From Lachnospiraceae bacterium (GTDB lineage Bacteria > Bacillota_A > Clostridia > Lachnospirales > Lachnospiraceae), in NCBI GenBank assembly GCA_009774655.1, contig VSOD01000022.1:1-19836 (forward strand): DNA of 19,836 nt. Direction: 5' to 3'. A program made the position numbers and the translations under genes. The notes below the pieces were generated by a model that worked only from the letters and a program-made list of their open reading frames with translations, was not told where the DNA came from and did no database searches. Below, one piece after another: positions 8,614 to 15,715 of this stretch (positions are counted from its first letter, which is position 1; each line of letters starts with the position of its first letter).

Positions 8614-9748
8614 GCTGTCCTCTCCTTCCACAGGTTCCTCCCATGATCTTTTCAAAGTATGCCTGCCACAATCCGTTCACCCGCTCCGGCGCCAGCCGTT
8701 CCTGAATCTTCGCGGCTTCCCTGCCCAGCCGCTCCCCGAAATCCGGATCCCCCAGCACACGATCCATGGCCTGCTCCAGCGCTTTCCCGTCTCCCGCCGG
8801 AATGATCAATCCATTCATACCATCTGTTATTAACTCGACAGTGCCCCCGCTCGGCACATCCGTAGCGATCACCGGCAGCCCGCCTGCCAACGCCTCGATC
8901 AAAGCATTGGAAACCCCTTCCGAATAAGATGTCAACAGAAAAAGAGCCGCCCGCCGGGTCTGCCTGGCCACATCCGGAATCACCCCGGGCAGAAACACCC
9001 TGTCCGCCACACCAAGCTCTGCAACCAGCGCTTCCAGATGCCCGCGCAACTCTCCCTCTCCATATATAGTCAGCGTATACGCCGGATACCGCTCTGCCAG
9101 AGCCGCAAAGGCCCGGATCATCATCTCATGATTTTTGTTCGCATCCATGCGTCCCACGGACACGATCCGTTCCTCCCGCTTTCCTTCATATCTTGGTCTT
9201 ATAAAATCAGGGTTCAGGGAGTTCGGTAAAATAACAGCCCGTTTCTGAACGATCCTGTGAAAAAAATAACGGGAACGTTCCGTCTGCAATATGATGCCTC
9301 CCGCAAGTGGAAAAAGAAGATTGGCCAGCAACCGCATGAGCCGGCCCGGATATTCCTCCTTCGCCTCCCCCACCACAGACACCACTGCCTTCGTCTTTGT
9401 GAACATTGTCGTAACAACTGTCATGAAATTATTTTTGCCGATGCATGATAACACCAGGTTGGGTTTCTCCCTTTTCCAGATCCGGCGAAGCTTACTCACC
9501 CGGCGGCAGAAATTAATAATACGGCTGTTACTCAATTCCGCCTCCGTCAGATCGGACAGGACTCTTCTCACCCCCGGCGGCAATGCATACTCTTCCGCTG
9601 CCGGAAACTGATACTGCGTGACCATAGTCACCTGATATCCTTTTTCCTGAAAATACCCGGCCAGATTTACGAATACCCGCTCGGCCCCTCCCTTATGCAG
9701 GGACCCGATATAAAAACATATGTGCTTTTTCCCCTTTTTTCTTTTCAT
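8600..9748 (-). CDS. GT4 family glycosyltransferase (GT-B fold)
   Basis: A 382-residue retaining-type transferase. The N-terminal KHICFYIGSLHKGGAERVF (8-26) is the acceptor-side Gly-rich start of GT4 enzymes. The C-terminal donor domain has VGRMDANKNHEMMIRAF (198-214), with the phosphate-contacting Lys, and the E-x7-E motif EGVSNALIE (277-285), followed by GGLPVIATDVPSGG. It is cytoplasmic and adds a sugar from a nucleotide donor. It is the first gene after the AT-rich gap and the promoter at 9875-9903. The start is uncertain: AAGGA is 14 bases before this ATG but only 4 before an ATG at 9758 in another frame, and the first codons cross an A6-G4-A5 run. Its 3' end overlaps the next gene. Family is secure; the sugar is unknown. 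Confidence 0.87.
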   Translation of the reverse strand: MKRKKGKKHICFYIGSLHKGGAERVFVNLAGYFQEKGYQVTMVTQYQFPAAEEYALPPGVRRVLSDLTEAELSNSRIINFCRRVSKLRRIWKREKPNLVLSCIGKNNFMTVVTTMFTKTKAVVSVVGEAKEEYPGRLMRLLANLLFPLAGGIILQTERSRYFFHRIVQKRAVILPNSLNPDFIRPRYEGKREERIVSVGRMDANKNHEMMIRAFAALAERYPAYTLTIYGEGELRGHLEALVAELGVADRVFLPGVIPDVARQTRRAALFLLTSYSEGVSNALIEALAGGLPVIATDVPSGGTVELITDGMNGLIIPAGDGKALEQAMDRVLGDPDFGERLGREAAKIQERLAPERVNGLWQAYFEKIMGGTCGRRGQHEAE

Positions 9749-9874
9749 CGTTTTGCATAAAATCCTTCATTTTTATTTTTAAAGAGTCAAATTTCGTGCT
9801 TTTTCTTCATTTCTCCTGCAAAACTTCCAGAAAACACTGCTTTTGTTAAATTTACATTTGTTTTCTTTGTTTAA

Positions 9875-9903
9875 ATTGTATGCGCAATTTGTATTATTGT
9901 CCA
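9875..9903 (-). promoter_or_regulatory. Candidate sigma-A promoter for the GT4-SGNH-AsnB-GT2-GT11-ABC-GT11 operon
   Basis: On the minus strand TGGACA (9898-9903, 5 of 6 with TTGACA) is followed by exactly 17 bases and TACAAT (9875-9880, 5 of 6 with TATAAT). It lies in an AT-rich intergenic stretch about 125 bases before the GT4 start. Predicted transcription start is near 9867-9869, giving a leader of about 120 bases. No clear operator is seen. This is the best promoter in the window. Confidence 0.65.
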
Positions 9904-10016
9904 TCTTTTCTACCTTAAAACAATTCACTTTCCAAATCTGATCTTACTTTTTTACAGTATTCCACAAGTTATGATATCCCATATTTTGACAGCTGTCGCG
10001 TAATCAAAACCGTACA

Positions 10017-10042
10017 CTGCAAAATATGCAGTTTTTCTGCAT
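10017..10042 (-). other. Pair of mutually exclusive small hairpins
   Basis: On the minus strand ATGCAG-AAAAA-CTGCAT (10026-10042) forms a 6-bp hairpin. The same CTGCA arm can instead pair with the next TGCAG (10017-10021) in CTGCA-TATTT-TGCAG. The two folds cannot coexist. An AU-rich stretch follows, but there is no proper U-run. It may help end transcription from the AsnB gene or be chance in a TGCA-rich patch. Confidence 0.3.
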
Positions 10043-10218
10043 TATCCTTCTTTTTCTGCAGATGCCGTCCCGGATTCCGTTGTGCTTTCATCTGTGATTT
10101 CGTTCGTCCTGTGCCCTTCATTTTATGCTTTGCATCGTAATCCGGGGCCATAATCTTCGAATAAATAACACCATACAACTGCAGAAACTCCTGTTATCAT
10201 CTCCTGCAGGCCATTCTT

Positions 10219-12117
10219 TCAGGAACGCATATACGTCTCATACCACTGCTGGAATACAAAGAAAGACCACGTTATTTTTGAGTAATTTGCGCCTGTAGCC
10301 GGACCGGCATCACCTGTTTTTATATACTCCCCAACCTTGCCGGATACATACTCCGCATCAAAAACACCCTGTTTTTTCAGATATTCATAACTGCTGTAAT
10401 CTGACAGCTGCTCCCGCAGCGGCCCCCGCAGCCACTTGTCCAGAGGAACACCGAAGCCCACTTTCGGACGCTCCAGCAGCTCCTTCGGAATATAATCATA
10501 GGCGATATCTTTCAGAATATACTTCTTACTGCCGCCCGCGTATTTGTACTTATGCGGAATCCTAAACGAGCATTCCATCACTTCTTTATCCAGGATCGGG
10601 CATCGGGATTCCAGAGAATACTTCATGGACGCACGGTCCACCTTGCAGAGAATATCCCCCGGCAGATACGTGTCCATATCAAGCAGCATCCTTCTGATCT
10701 GCCAGTCCTGCACACCGTATCCGCTCTCGGTCAGATACTGGACCGGCAGAGCCTCTTCTCCTGCCGGAAGTCTCTTTACCATCGCTCTGGCCCTGGCAGG
10801 ATAGTTCCCGGCGCCAAACTGCGTCTTGCTCTCCCGCTCCCTGTTCCCGGCGATCACACGCACCTTAAAGGGCAGTCTCTCCTCCATATGCATCTGCCTG
10901 ATCCCCGGCAGGTTGCACAGGCCGTGAACCATACCGCCCAGCCTGTCCAGTTTCTGAGCCTGTCCCACATTGTCATAAATATTGTAGCCGCAGAAGAATT
11001 CATCCCCGCCGTCCCCGGAGAGCGCAACCGTCACATGCTCTCTCGCCAGCTGGGATACCATCATGGTCGCGATCTGTGAACTGTCCGCAAACGGTTCATC
11101 ATAATACTTCGGGATGCTCTCCACCAGCTTAAACATATCCTGCTCGTCGATATAAAGCTCCGTGTGATCCGTTCCCAGATGCTCCGCCACGGCTCTGGCA
11201 TATTTCGCTTCATTATATTTTTCCTCATGAAAACCAATAGAAAAGGTCTTCACGGGGCTTTCCGAGCATTCCTGCGCGATCGCCGTCACCAGAGACGAAT
11301 CATAACCGCCGCTCAGAAAAGATCCCAAAGGCACATCCGCGATCATGCGCATCTTCACGGACTGCTTAAGAAGCGTCTTCAACTGCTCCTTCGCCTCTTT
11401 GTAATCTTCGATCCGCTCCGTCTGCGCCCGGTGGTAGGCCTCTTTGATATCCCAGTATTTCCATGTACTGATCCCGCCCTGATGAAACCGCAGAACCGCC
11501 CCCGGCTCTACCTTGTAGACATTCTGACAGATACTCTCCGGCGCATTGATATACTGCTGGAAAAGATATCTGGATAACACCCGCTCTTCAATCTTCGCCG
11601 TAAAACCCGGACACTTCATGATTGGTTTCAACTCCGAGGCAAACACAAGCTCCCCATCCTCATACCAGTAGTAGAGCGGCTTCTTGCCGATCCGGTCCCG
11701 TACCAGATATACTTCCTGCGACTCCCTGTCGTATAAAGCGATGGCGAACATGCCGTTGAACCGCTCCAGGCACGCTATGCCCCATTTTAAATAGGCGGCT
11801 ATGATCACCTCCGTGTCACAGTCTGACCGAAAGGAATAGTCCGCCAGTTCTTCTCTCAATTCCTGAAAATTGTAAATCTCTCCATTATATACGACAGAAA
11901 TCCTTCTGTCCTCTGAATGCATCGGCTGGTGCCCCAGCTGCGACAGATCCAGAATAGAGAGCCGCCGCTGCGCGAATCCCACCTGCCAGCCGCCGCGCAT
12001 CTCATAGATCTCCGCGCCGCCGTCGTCAGGCCCTCTGTGATACATCGTATCGTTCATCGCCCGCAGCTGTTCTTCCGTAATCCTCTTTCTGCTGATATAA
12101 CCACATATTCCACACAT
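10219..12117 (-). CDS. asnB: Asparagine synthase-type glutamine amidotransferase (AsnB family), second of two
   Basis: A 632-residue enzyme starting MCGICGYIS, so Cys2 is the glutaminase nucleophile and the start at 12117 is firm; GTGGAGGAAGAG lies upstream. The glutaminase domain has YHRGPDDGG (26-34), RRLSILDL (51-58), YNGEIYN (77-83) and SDCDTE (98-103). The synthetase domain has PP-loop FLSGGYDSS (267-275) and SGDGGDEFFCGYN. It shares the whole architecture with the AsnB at 5504-7399 but differs in many positions, so this is not a recent duplication. It starts 21 bases after the deacetylase-fold gene and probably shares its promoter at 12975-13003. In this locus it is more likely to amidate a sugar carboxylate than to make free asparagine, but sequence alone cannot decide. 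A 470-base AT-rich gap follows. Confidence 0.88.
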   Translation of the reverse strand: MCGICGYISRKRITEEQLRAMNDTMYHRGPDDGGAEIYEMRGGWQVGFAQRRLSILDLSQLGHQPMHSEDRRISVVYNGEIYNFQELREELADYSFRSDCDTEVIIAAYLKWGIACLERFNGMFAIALYDRESQEVYLVRDRIGKKPLYYWYEDGELVFASELKPIMKCPGFTAKIEERVLSRYLFQQYINAPESICQNVYKVEPGAVLRFHQGGISTWKYWDIKEAYHRAQTERIEDYKEAKEQLKTLLKQSVKMRMIADVPLGSFLSGGYDSSLVTAIAQECSESPVKTFSIGFHEEKYNEAKYARAVAEHLGTDHTELYIDEQDMFKLVESIPKYYDEPFADSSQIATMMVSQLAREHVTVALSGDGGDEFFCGYNIYDNVGQAQKLDRLGGMVHGLCNLPGIRQMHMEERLPFKVRVIAGNRERESKTQFGAGNYPARARAMVKRLPAGEEALPVQYLTESGYGVQDWQIRRMLLDMDTYLPGDILCKVDRASMKYSLESRCPILDKEVMECSFRIPHKYKYAGGSKKYILKDIAYDYIPKELLERPKVGFGVPLDKWLRGPLREQLSDYSSYEYLKKQGVFDAEYVSGKVGEYIKTGDAGPATGANYSKITWSFFVFQQWYETYMRS

Positions 12118-12138
12118 AGACAGTCTCTTCCTCCACGG

Positions 12139-12897
12139 TCAACGCACATCCTTCTCCAGAAAATACTCCTTATACTCCCCGAAGTCCTTGCACTCATGAT
12201 CCACGGACTCCACCAGCTCCACGTACTTCTCCTGCAGCAGTGCCCTGTAATTCTCGAAATTATTGCATCCCTTCCTGCTCCAGGCGAAAGGATGCGTCAG
12301 AATCTGCACTTTATCATAACCCGTGATATTCTGCTCGTCCGGATATCCATAACGCCAGATATGGTTTGCATCCGACATATATTTGACCTTCAATTCCGTA
12401 TCATCCGTTATTCTGTCTGCAAATGTAAAGAAATCATCCTGATAGGCATTCAGGATCCCTTCCATCTTGATGTTCTCCCGCAGGATATCCTTCGACGGCC
12501 TGTGAACGGAGAATTCCGTGATCTCAAATCCGAACATTTCACTTAAGATCTCCATCTCCATTTTGATGCGCCCGCGCACCTGCTTCATGTCCGTCATCCC
12601 GTTCAGCGCAAAATGCAGGCCGATATGCTGTCCTCTCTCGTGCATATCCTTGATCATATCCATATTCTTCCGGGAAAGGATATTATAGGAGTTGTTCGTC
12701 CACTGGAAAAAGTATGTAGATACAAAGTCCATACTCTGCTCCACCCGCGCCATCTGATAGGCTCTGTCCACGCTGTACTCCACATCATGCCGCATGATAA
12801 CGAACTTCCCCCGGCCAAGCGCCTCCGCATAACCGCAGTGCCTTCCGGTGGCCTGTATGATTCTGATGATCTCTCTGTAGTCGTCATATGAAAACAT
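12139..12897 (-). CDS. Atypical polysaccharide-deacetylase-fold (NodB-like) protein
   Basis: A 252-residue protein with no signal peptide. It has MRHDVEYSVDRA (35-46), where His-Asp matches the metal/catalytic Asp motif of carbohydrate esterase 4 barrels, HIGLHF (91-96) in place of the H-S/T-x3-H motif, SVHRPS (131-136) and LTHPFAW (201-207), where His202 could be the late catalytic His. These pieces in order suggest a deformed NodB-like beta/alpha barrel. Lack of a secretion signal means it would act in the cytoplasm, for example on a lipid- or nucleotide-linked amino sugar. GAGGAAATACT before the ATG is a good ribosome binding site. It is the first gene after a candidate promoter and 21 bases before AsnB, so deacetylation and amidation may be linked steps. 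Substrate and activity are unproven. Confidence 0.65.
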   Translation of the reverse strand: MFSYDDYREIIRIIQATGRHCGYAEALGRGKFVIMRHDVEYSVDRAYQMARVEQSMDFVSTYFFQWTNNSYNILSRKNMDMIKDMHERGQHIGLHFALNGMTDMKQVRGRIKMEMEILSEMFGFEITEFSVHRPSKDILRENIKMEGILNAYQDDFFTFADRITDDTELKVKYMSDANHIWRYGYPDEQNITGYDKVQILTHPFAWSRKGCNNFENYRALLQEKYVELVESVDHECKDFGEYKEYFLEKDVR

Positions 12898-12974
12898 AGT
12901 ATTTCCTCGCTTTTTATCATTTTATCGGGAATTGCCCGGCCAGACCAGCGCCTGTCAGATCATTCCATACTGTG

Positions 12975-13003
12975 ATTGTAACAGCACCCGGCCCGTTGGT
13001 CTA
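12975..13003 (-). promoter_or_regulatory. Candidate extended -10 promoter before the deacetylase-AsnB pair
   Basis: On the minus strand TAGACC (12998-13003, 4 of 6 with TTGACA), a 17-base spacer and TACAAT (12975-12980) preceded by TG plus one base form an extended -10 element. It lies in a 190-base gap between the GT4 stop (13088) and the deacetylase ATG (12897), giving a leader of about 70 bases. The rest of the gap holds a small GGGAATTGCCC hairpin and nothing else I can name. Confidence 0.5.
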
Positions 13004-13087
13004 CCATTTTTTTCAGGACAGGTCTGTCAGGGCAGCCGTCCGGCCTCCTGCTTCCCTGCCGCCGAATCTGTCCCTTTCCGGTCATCG

Positions 13088-14191
13088 CTATCCGTCACAC
13101 AACTCTTCAATGTATGCCTTCCACTGTTCATAAACCGCCTGTCCGCCGGCCCTGTCGGCAATTTTGCGGGCTTCTCTTCCCAGCCTTTCCGCCAACTCTC
13201 TGTCTTCGATCAGGCGCAGGATCCCCTCCTCCAGCGCCTTCTGGTCTTTGACGGGGATCAAAAGCCCGTCCTTCTCGTGGGTCATGATCGTGCGCGGCCC
13301 GCCGCAGGGGCAGGCTGTCGCCACGATCGGCAGTCCCAGCGCCATGGCCTCCATCAGCGCATTCGGCAGCCCCTCCCAGTCCGAAGTAAAGGCAAACAGC
13401 GCCGCGTCCGCCAGTTCTTTTTCCAGACTGTCGCTGGCCCCCATCAGGTGCACGTAAGACTGGGCCTGGTTCTCTTCTATGATCCGCTCCAGAATCTCCT
13501 TCGTCCCGTCAAAAGAATCCCCGCCGTATATTTTAAGATCATACGCCGGATACTTCTTATGCACTTCCACAAAGGCCCGGATCAGCATTGGCTGATTTTT
13601 AAAATCCACCAGCCGCCCGGACTGCACAACCGTCTTCGTTCTCTCCGCCGGCTCCGGCACACCGATATACTTTGGATTGATGGGATTTAAGATGATCCGG
13701 GAATTCTCCTGCAGTCTCGGCGCAAAGAACGCCTTCGCCCCTTCCGTCTGGAATACACAGCCGTCCGCCCGCGGAAAAAGAAGCGGAATCTGTATCTTAT
13801 CCGCCCGCTCTTCATAATGCCCGGCCGGATCGGTCCGAATAGAGATCAGCACCGGTATCTTGATGAAATAAGCCGCCATCAACCCTCTGTATAAGGCTTT
13901 TCGTGCAAAAGGGATCAGAATATCCGGCTTCTCTTTTTTCAGAAATTCTCTTAAATATTTGACCCGCAGATAAAACTGAATAAGGCGATGCTTTTTCTCA
14001 TCGCCCTCCCGCAGTCCCACATGTACGCGCCTGACACGCTCATCCGTCTGAAACTCATTCTCGCCGTACCACTCCGTGGCGATCAGGACTTCATAGCCGC
14101 CCGCCGCAAACTGGCTCGCCAGATTGGTGACCACCCGCTCCGCGCCGCCCTGTTCCAGGCAGTTTAAGTGAAATGCTATCTTTCTTGTCAT
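13088..14191 (-). CDS. GT4 family glycosyltransferase (GT-B fold), second copy
   Basis: A 367-residue GT4 enzyme. The N-terminal IAFHLNCLEQGGAERVVTNL (5-24) is the usual acceptor-domain start. The donor domain has SGRLVDFKNQPMLIRAF (191-207) and the E-x7-E motif EGLPNALME (273-281), followed by LGLPIVATACPCGGP. ISIRTDP (117-123) is the interdomain stretch often seen in capsule GT4s. It is a cytoplasmic retaining transferase adding one sugar to the lipid-linked unit. Its ATG overlaps the SDR stop as ATGA, with GGAGGAAACT just upstream, so translation is coupled to the acyl-carrier cassette. It is the last gene of that block before the promoter at 12975-13003. It is clearly a paralogue, not a duplicate, of the GT4 at 8600-9748. 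The sugar is unknown. Confidence 0.9.
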   Translation of the reverse strand: MTRKIAFHLNCLEQGGAERVVTNLASQFAAGGYEVLIATEWYGENEFQTDERVRRVHVGLREGDEKKHRLIQFYLRVKYLREFLKKEKPDILIPFARKALYRGLMAAYFIKIPVLISIRTDPAGHYEERADKIQIPLLFPRADGCVFQTEGAKAFFAPRLQENSRIILNPINPKYIGVPEPAERTKTVVQSGRLVDFKNQPMLIRAFVEVHKKYPAYDLKIYGGDSFDGTKEILERIIEENQAQSYVHLMGASDSLEKELADAALFAFTSDWEGLPNALMEAMALGLPIVATACPCGGPRTIMTHEKDGLLIPVKDQKALEEGILRLIEDRELAERLGREARKIADRAGGQAVYEQWKAYIEELCDG

Positions 14192-14931
14192 AATATATAG
14201 TTTCCTCCGGTTATCCCGATATTCTCCCCCGTGACCGCCGCCGCGTCAGAGAGCAGCATATGCATGACCGGTAAAATATCATCCGTTGTTAAAAGGCGTT
14301 TCAGCGGCCCGGCAATGCGCTGTTTCTCCAGGATCAGCTCCGGTATCTCCTGCAGGAACTTCGTCTCTATCATCTGCGGGGAGACGCCGTTTGCGGTAAT
14401 GCCCTTCGACGCATATTCCGCCGCAATGTCTTTCATTAATCCAAGCAGGGCATACTTGGCCGCCACGTAGGGCGCCGCATACTTCGGATCCGGAATCTTC
14501 ACGTAAGCCGACAGCATAAAGACGATCCTGCCGAATCCCGCCTTCTGCATGGCAGGCAGAAAGGCCCGCAGAATCTCCACGATACTGTAGAAAGACACCT
14601 GCATCATCTTTTCATAATCGTCCACCGTACACTTATGAAACCGTACACTGCCCGCCGGCGGTGACACCAGATGCAGCACATGTGTCGGCGCAGGCGCAGA
14701 TGCCTTTACCGCTTCCACAAATCTCAGCACACTGCCGCGGTCACCAAAATCCGCCTGTATCGGCGTTATCCTGTCCCCATAGTCTGCCCGCAGAGCGGCA
14801 AATTTATCATTATCATGGTGATAATGCGCTATGATCCGCGCATACTCCTGTCCTTTTTCCCCGATATAGGCCGTCCCCAGATCGGAAGAGGCCCCGGTTA
14901 TCAGAATCACTTTATCCATCGTCTCATTCAC
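14188..14931 (-). CDS. Short-chain dehydrogenase/reductase (SDR), FabG-like
   Basis: A 247-residue classical-length SDR, counted from a GTG at 14931. An ATG at 14919 gives a product four residues shorter that begins MDKVILITGASS and is almost as plausible. The Rossmann motif is TGASSDLG (12-19), the catalytic Ser141 lies in FMLSAYV, and YVAAK carries Tyr155 and Lys159. NGVSPQMIETKF (181-192) matches the NxVxPG...T region, and GENIGITGG (235-243) is the typical C-terminal end. The usual NNAG is replaced by HLVSPPAG. All catalytic residues are present, so it should reduce a carbonyl or oxidise an alcohol with NAD(P)H. Its place beside MaoC, carrier protein and FkbH suggests an acyl-thioester substrate rather than a nucleotide sugar. 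This is inferred from neighbours; a sugar substrate remains possible. Confidence 0.85.
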   Translation of the reverse strand: MNETMDKVILITGASSDLGTAYIGEKGQEYARIIAHYHHDNDKFAALRADYGDRITPIQADFGDRGSVLRFVEAVKASAPAPTHVLHLVSPPAGSVRFHKCTVDDYEKMMQVSFYSIVEILRAFLPAMQKAGFGRIVFMLSAYVKIPDPKYAAPYVAAKYALLGLMKDIAAEYASKGITANGVSPQMIETKFLQEIPELILEKQRIAGPLKRLLTTDDILPVMHMLLSDAAAVTGENIGITGGNYIL

Positions 14932-14944
14932 TTCCCTGTTCTCC

Positions 14945-15361
14945 CTAGTCCAGCATCTTGATCTGCATGGTTCCCTTCGACACCTTTTCCCCGCTCTGAT
15001 CCGTGATCAGCAGCTTCACGATCAACATGCGGCAGGCCTCTTCTTTTTCCTTGACCACGCCGGATACGGTCAGGGTGTCTCCCACATACACCGGCCGCAG
15101 GAACTTACTCTCCACGCTGTGGATCAGGCTGTATTTTCCCGGCAGGTACACGCCGGCCAGCGTGGAATAGAAGGAGGAAGTCAACATGCCGTAGACTACT
15201 TTATCCGCATAATGCCTCGTCCGCGCATACGCCGCATCCCTGTGGAGCGGGTTCACATCCCCCGTGATCCTCAGAAACTGCTCCATCATCTCCTCTGTCA
15301 ACGTCACCTGAAAGGATTCTGTGTGCCCTTCGGCAATCTGCTCATAGGTATATTCGTTCAT
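14945..15361 (-). CDS. MaoC-like hot-dog dehydratase/hydratase
   Basis: The preferred start is the ATG at 15361, with GAGAGGGAG just upstream, giving 138 residues that begin MNEYTYEQIAEGH as in the family; a longer frame from 15418 exists but adds an unconserved, charged leader. The hydratase-2 motif ITGDVNPLHRD (32-42) holds the catalytic Asp35 and His40, followed by VVYGML (55-60), both hallmarks of MaoC/R-hydratase proteins. They interconvert 3-hydroxyacyl and 2-enoyl thioesters of CoA or ACP. It follows the acyl carrier protein by 111 bases and precedes the SDR by 13. No ketosynthase is in the window, so chain-building fatty synthesis is unlikely here. A role on the three-carbon acyl-ACP made by the FkbH-like protein is an inference; a CoA substrate is the alternative. 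Confidence 0.85.
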   Translation of the reverse strand: MNEYTYEQIAEGHTESFQVTLTEEMMEQFLRITGDVNPLHRDAAYARTRHYADKVVYGMLTSSFYSTLAGVYLPGKYSLIHSVESKFLRPVYVGDTLTVSGVVKEKEEACRMLIVKLLITDQSGEKVSKGTMQIKMLD

Positions 15362-15472
15362 CCGCTCCCTCTCTTCTTTGTCCATCCAATACACCGCTCC
15401 GCAACGCCCTCTCTCCACGCGGGATATCCGGAATTCTATCCTGCTGCCGCCAAAGCGATCCGCCTGTCCTGT

Positions 15473-15715
15473 CTACGGCATCCGCTCCAGAATGATGTCT
15501 ACCATCTCGCCCACATTCTTCATCTCGTTGGCCTCTCCGACGGTAAATTTAACCTGAAAACGCTTCTCCACGGCAATCACCAGATTGATATGCTCGAAGC
15601 TGTCCCAGTCCTCGATATCATTGGCCGTCGTCTCGTCGTTTACCTCAATACTGTCATCGTCAAACACATACTGAAACACTTCATTCAGATTTTCGTACAC
15701 TTCCTGTCTTGTCAT
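15473..15715 (-). CDS. Acyl carrier protein (phosphopantetheine-binding)
   Basis: The start is the ATG at 15715, which overlaps the FkbH-like stop as ATGA and has GGAGG nine bases upstream; the frame also extends to an ATG at 15733 inside the upstream gene, which is unlikely. The product is 80 residues, acidic, four-helix in pattern, with the attachment site DWDSFEHINLV (37-47) and Ser39 as the phosphopantetheine Ser. DSFEHI is found in the carrier proteins that accompany FkbH-like and DltC-like systems, rather than the DSLDTVE form of fatty-acid ACP. Direct coupling to the FkbH-like gene makes it the natural acceptor of the acyl group that protein makes. A host phosphopantetheinyl transferase is needed, and none is encoded here. 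Identity as a carrier protein is secure. Confidence 0.93.
   Translation of the reverse strand: MTRQEVYENLNEVFQYVFDDDSIEVNDETTANDIEDWDSFEHINLVIAVEKRFQVKFTVGEANEMKNVGEMVDIILERMP

Larger units (their letters stand above)
9749..10218. other. AT-rich intergenic region with promoter and leader, no convincing gene
   Basis: This 470-base gap between the AsnB stop and the next GT4 is clearly more AT-rich than the flanking genes. On the minus strand it holds a good promoter (9875-9903), then about 120 bases of A-rich leader, and on the upstream side a cluster of CTGCA/TGCAG elements able to form small hairpins. I see no classical hairpin plus U-run terminator for the upstream AsnB gene. A 69-codon minus-strand frame at 9969-10178 is Lys-rich, has no well-placed ribosome binding site and no recognisable motif, so I do not call it a gene. 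Confidence 0.6.

Noticed and set aside
9969..10178. 69-codon minus-strand frame in the AT-rich gap
   Set aside because: Lys-rich, no recognisable motif, AGGAG lies 13 bases from the ATG, and it overlaps the TGCAG hairpin cluster. More likely chance than a gene.
9749..10218. Nine TGCA sites as an operator array
   Set aside because: Spacing is irregular and TGCA is a short palindrome; some sites are explained by overlapping small hairpins. Not enough for a regulator-binding claim.
13001..13035. Hairpin with a T-run on the plus strand as a terminator
   Set aside because: For minus-strand transcription the run is A, not U, after the GACAG-AC-CTGTC stem. No plus-strand gene is present to terminate.
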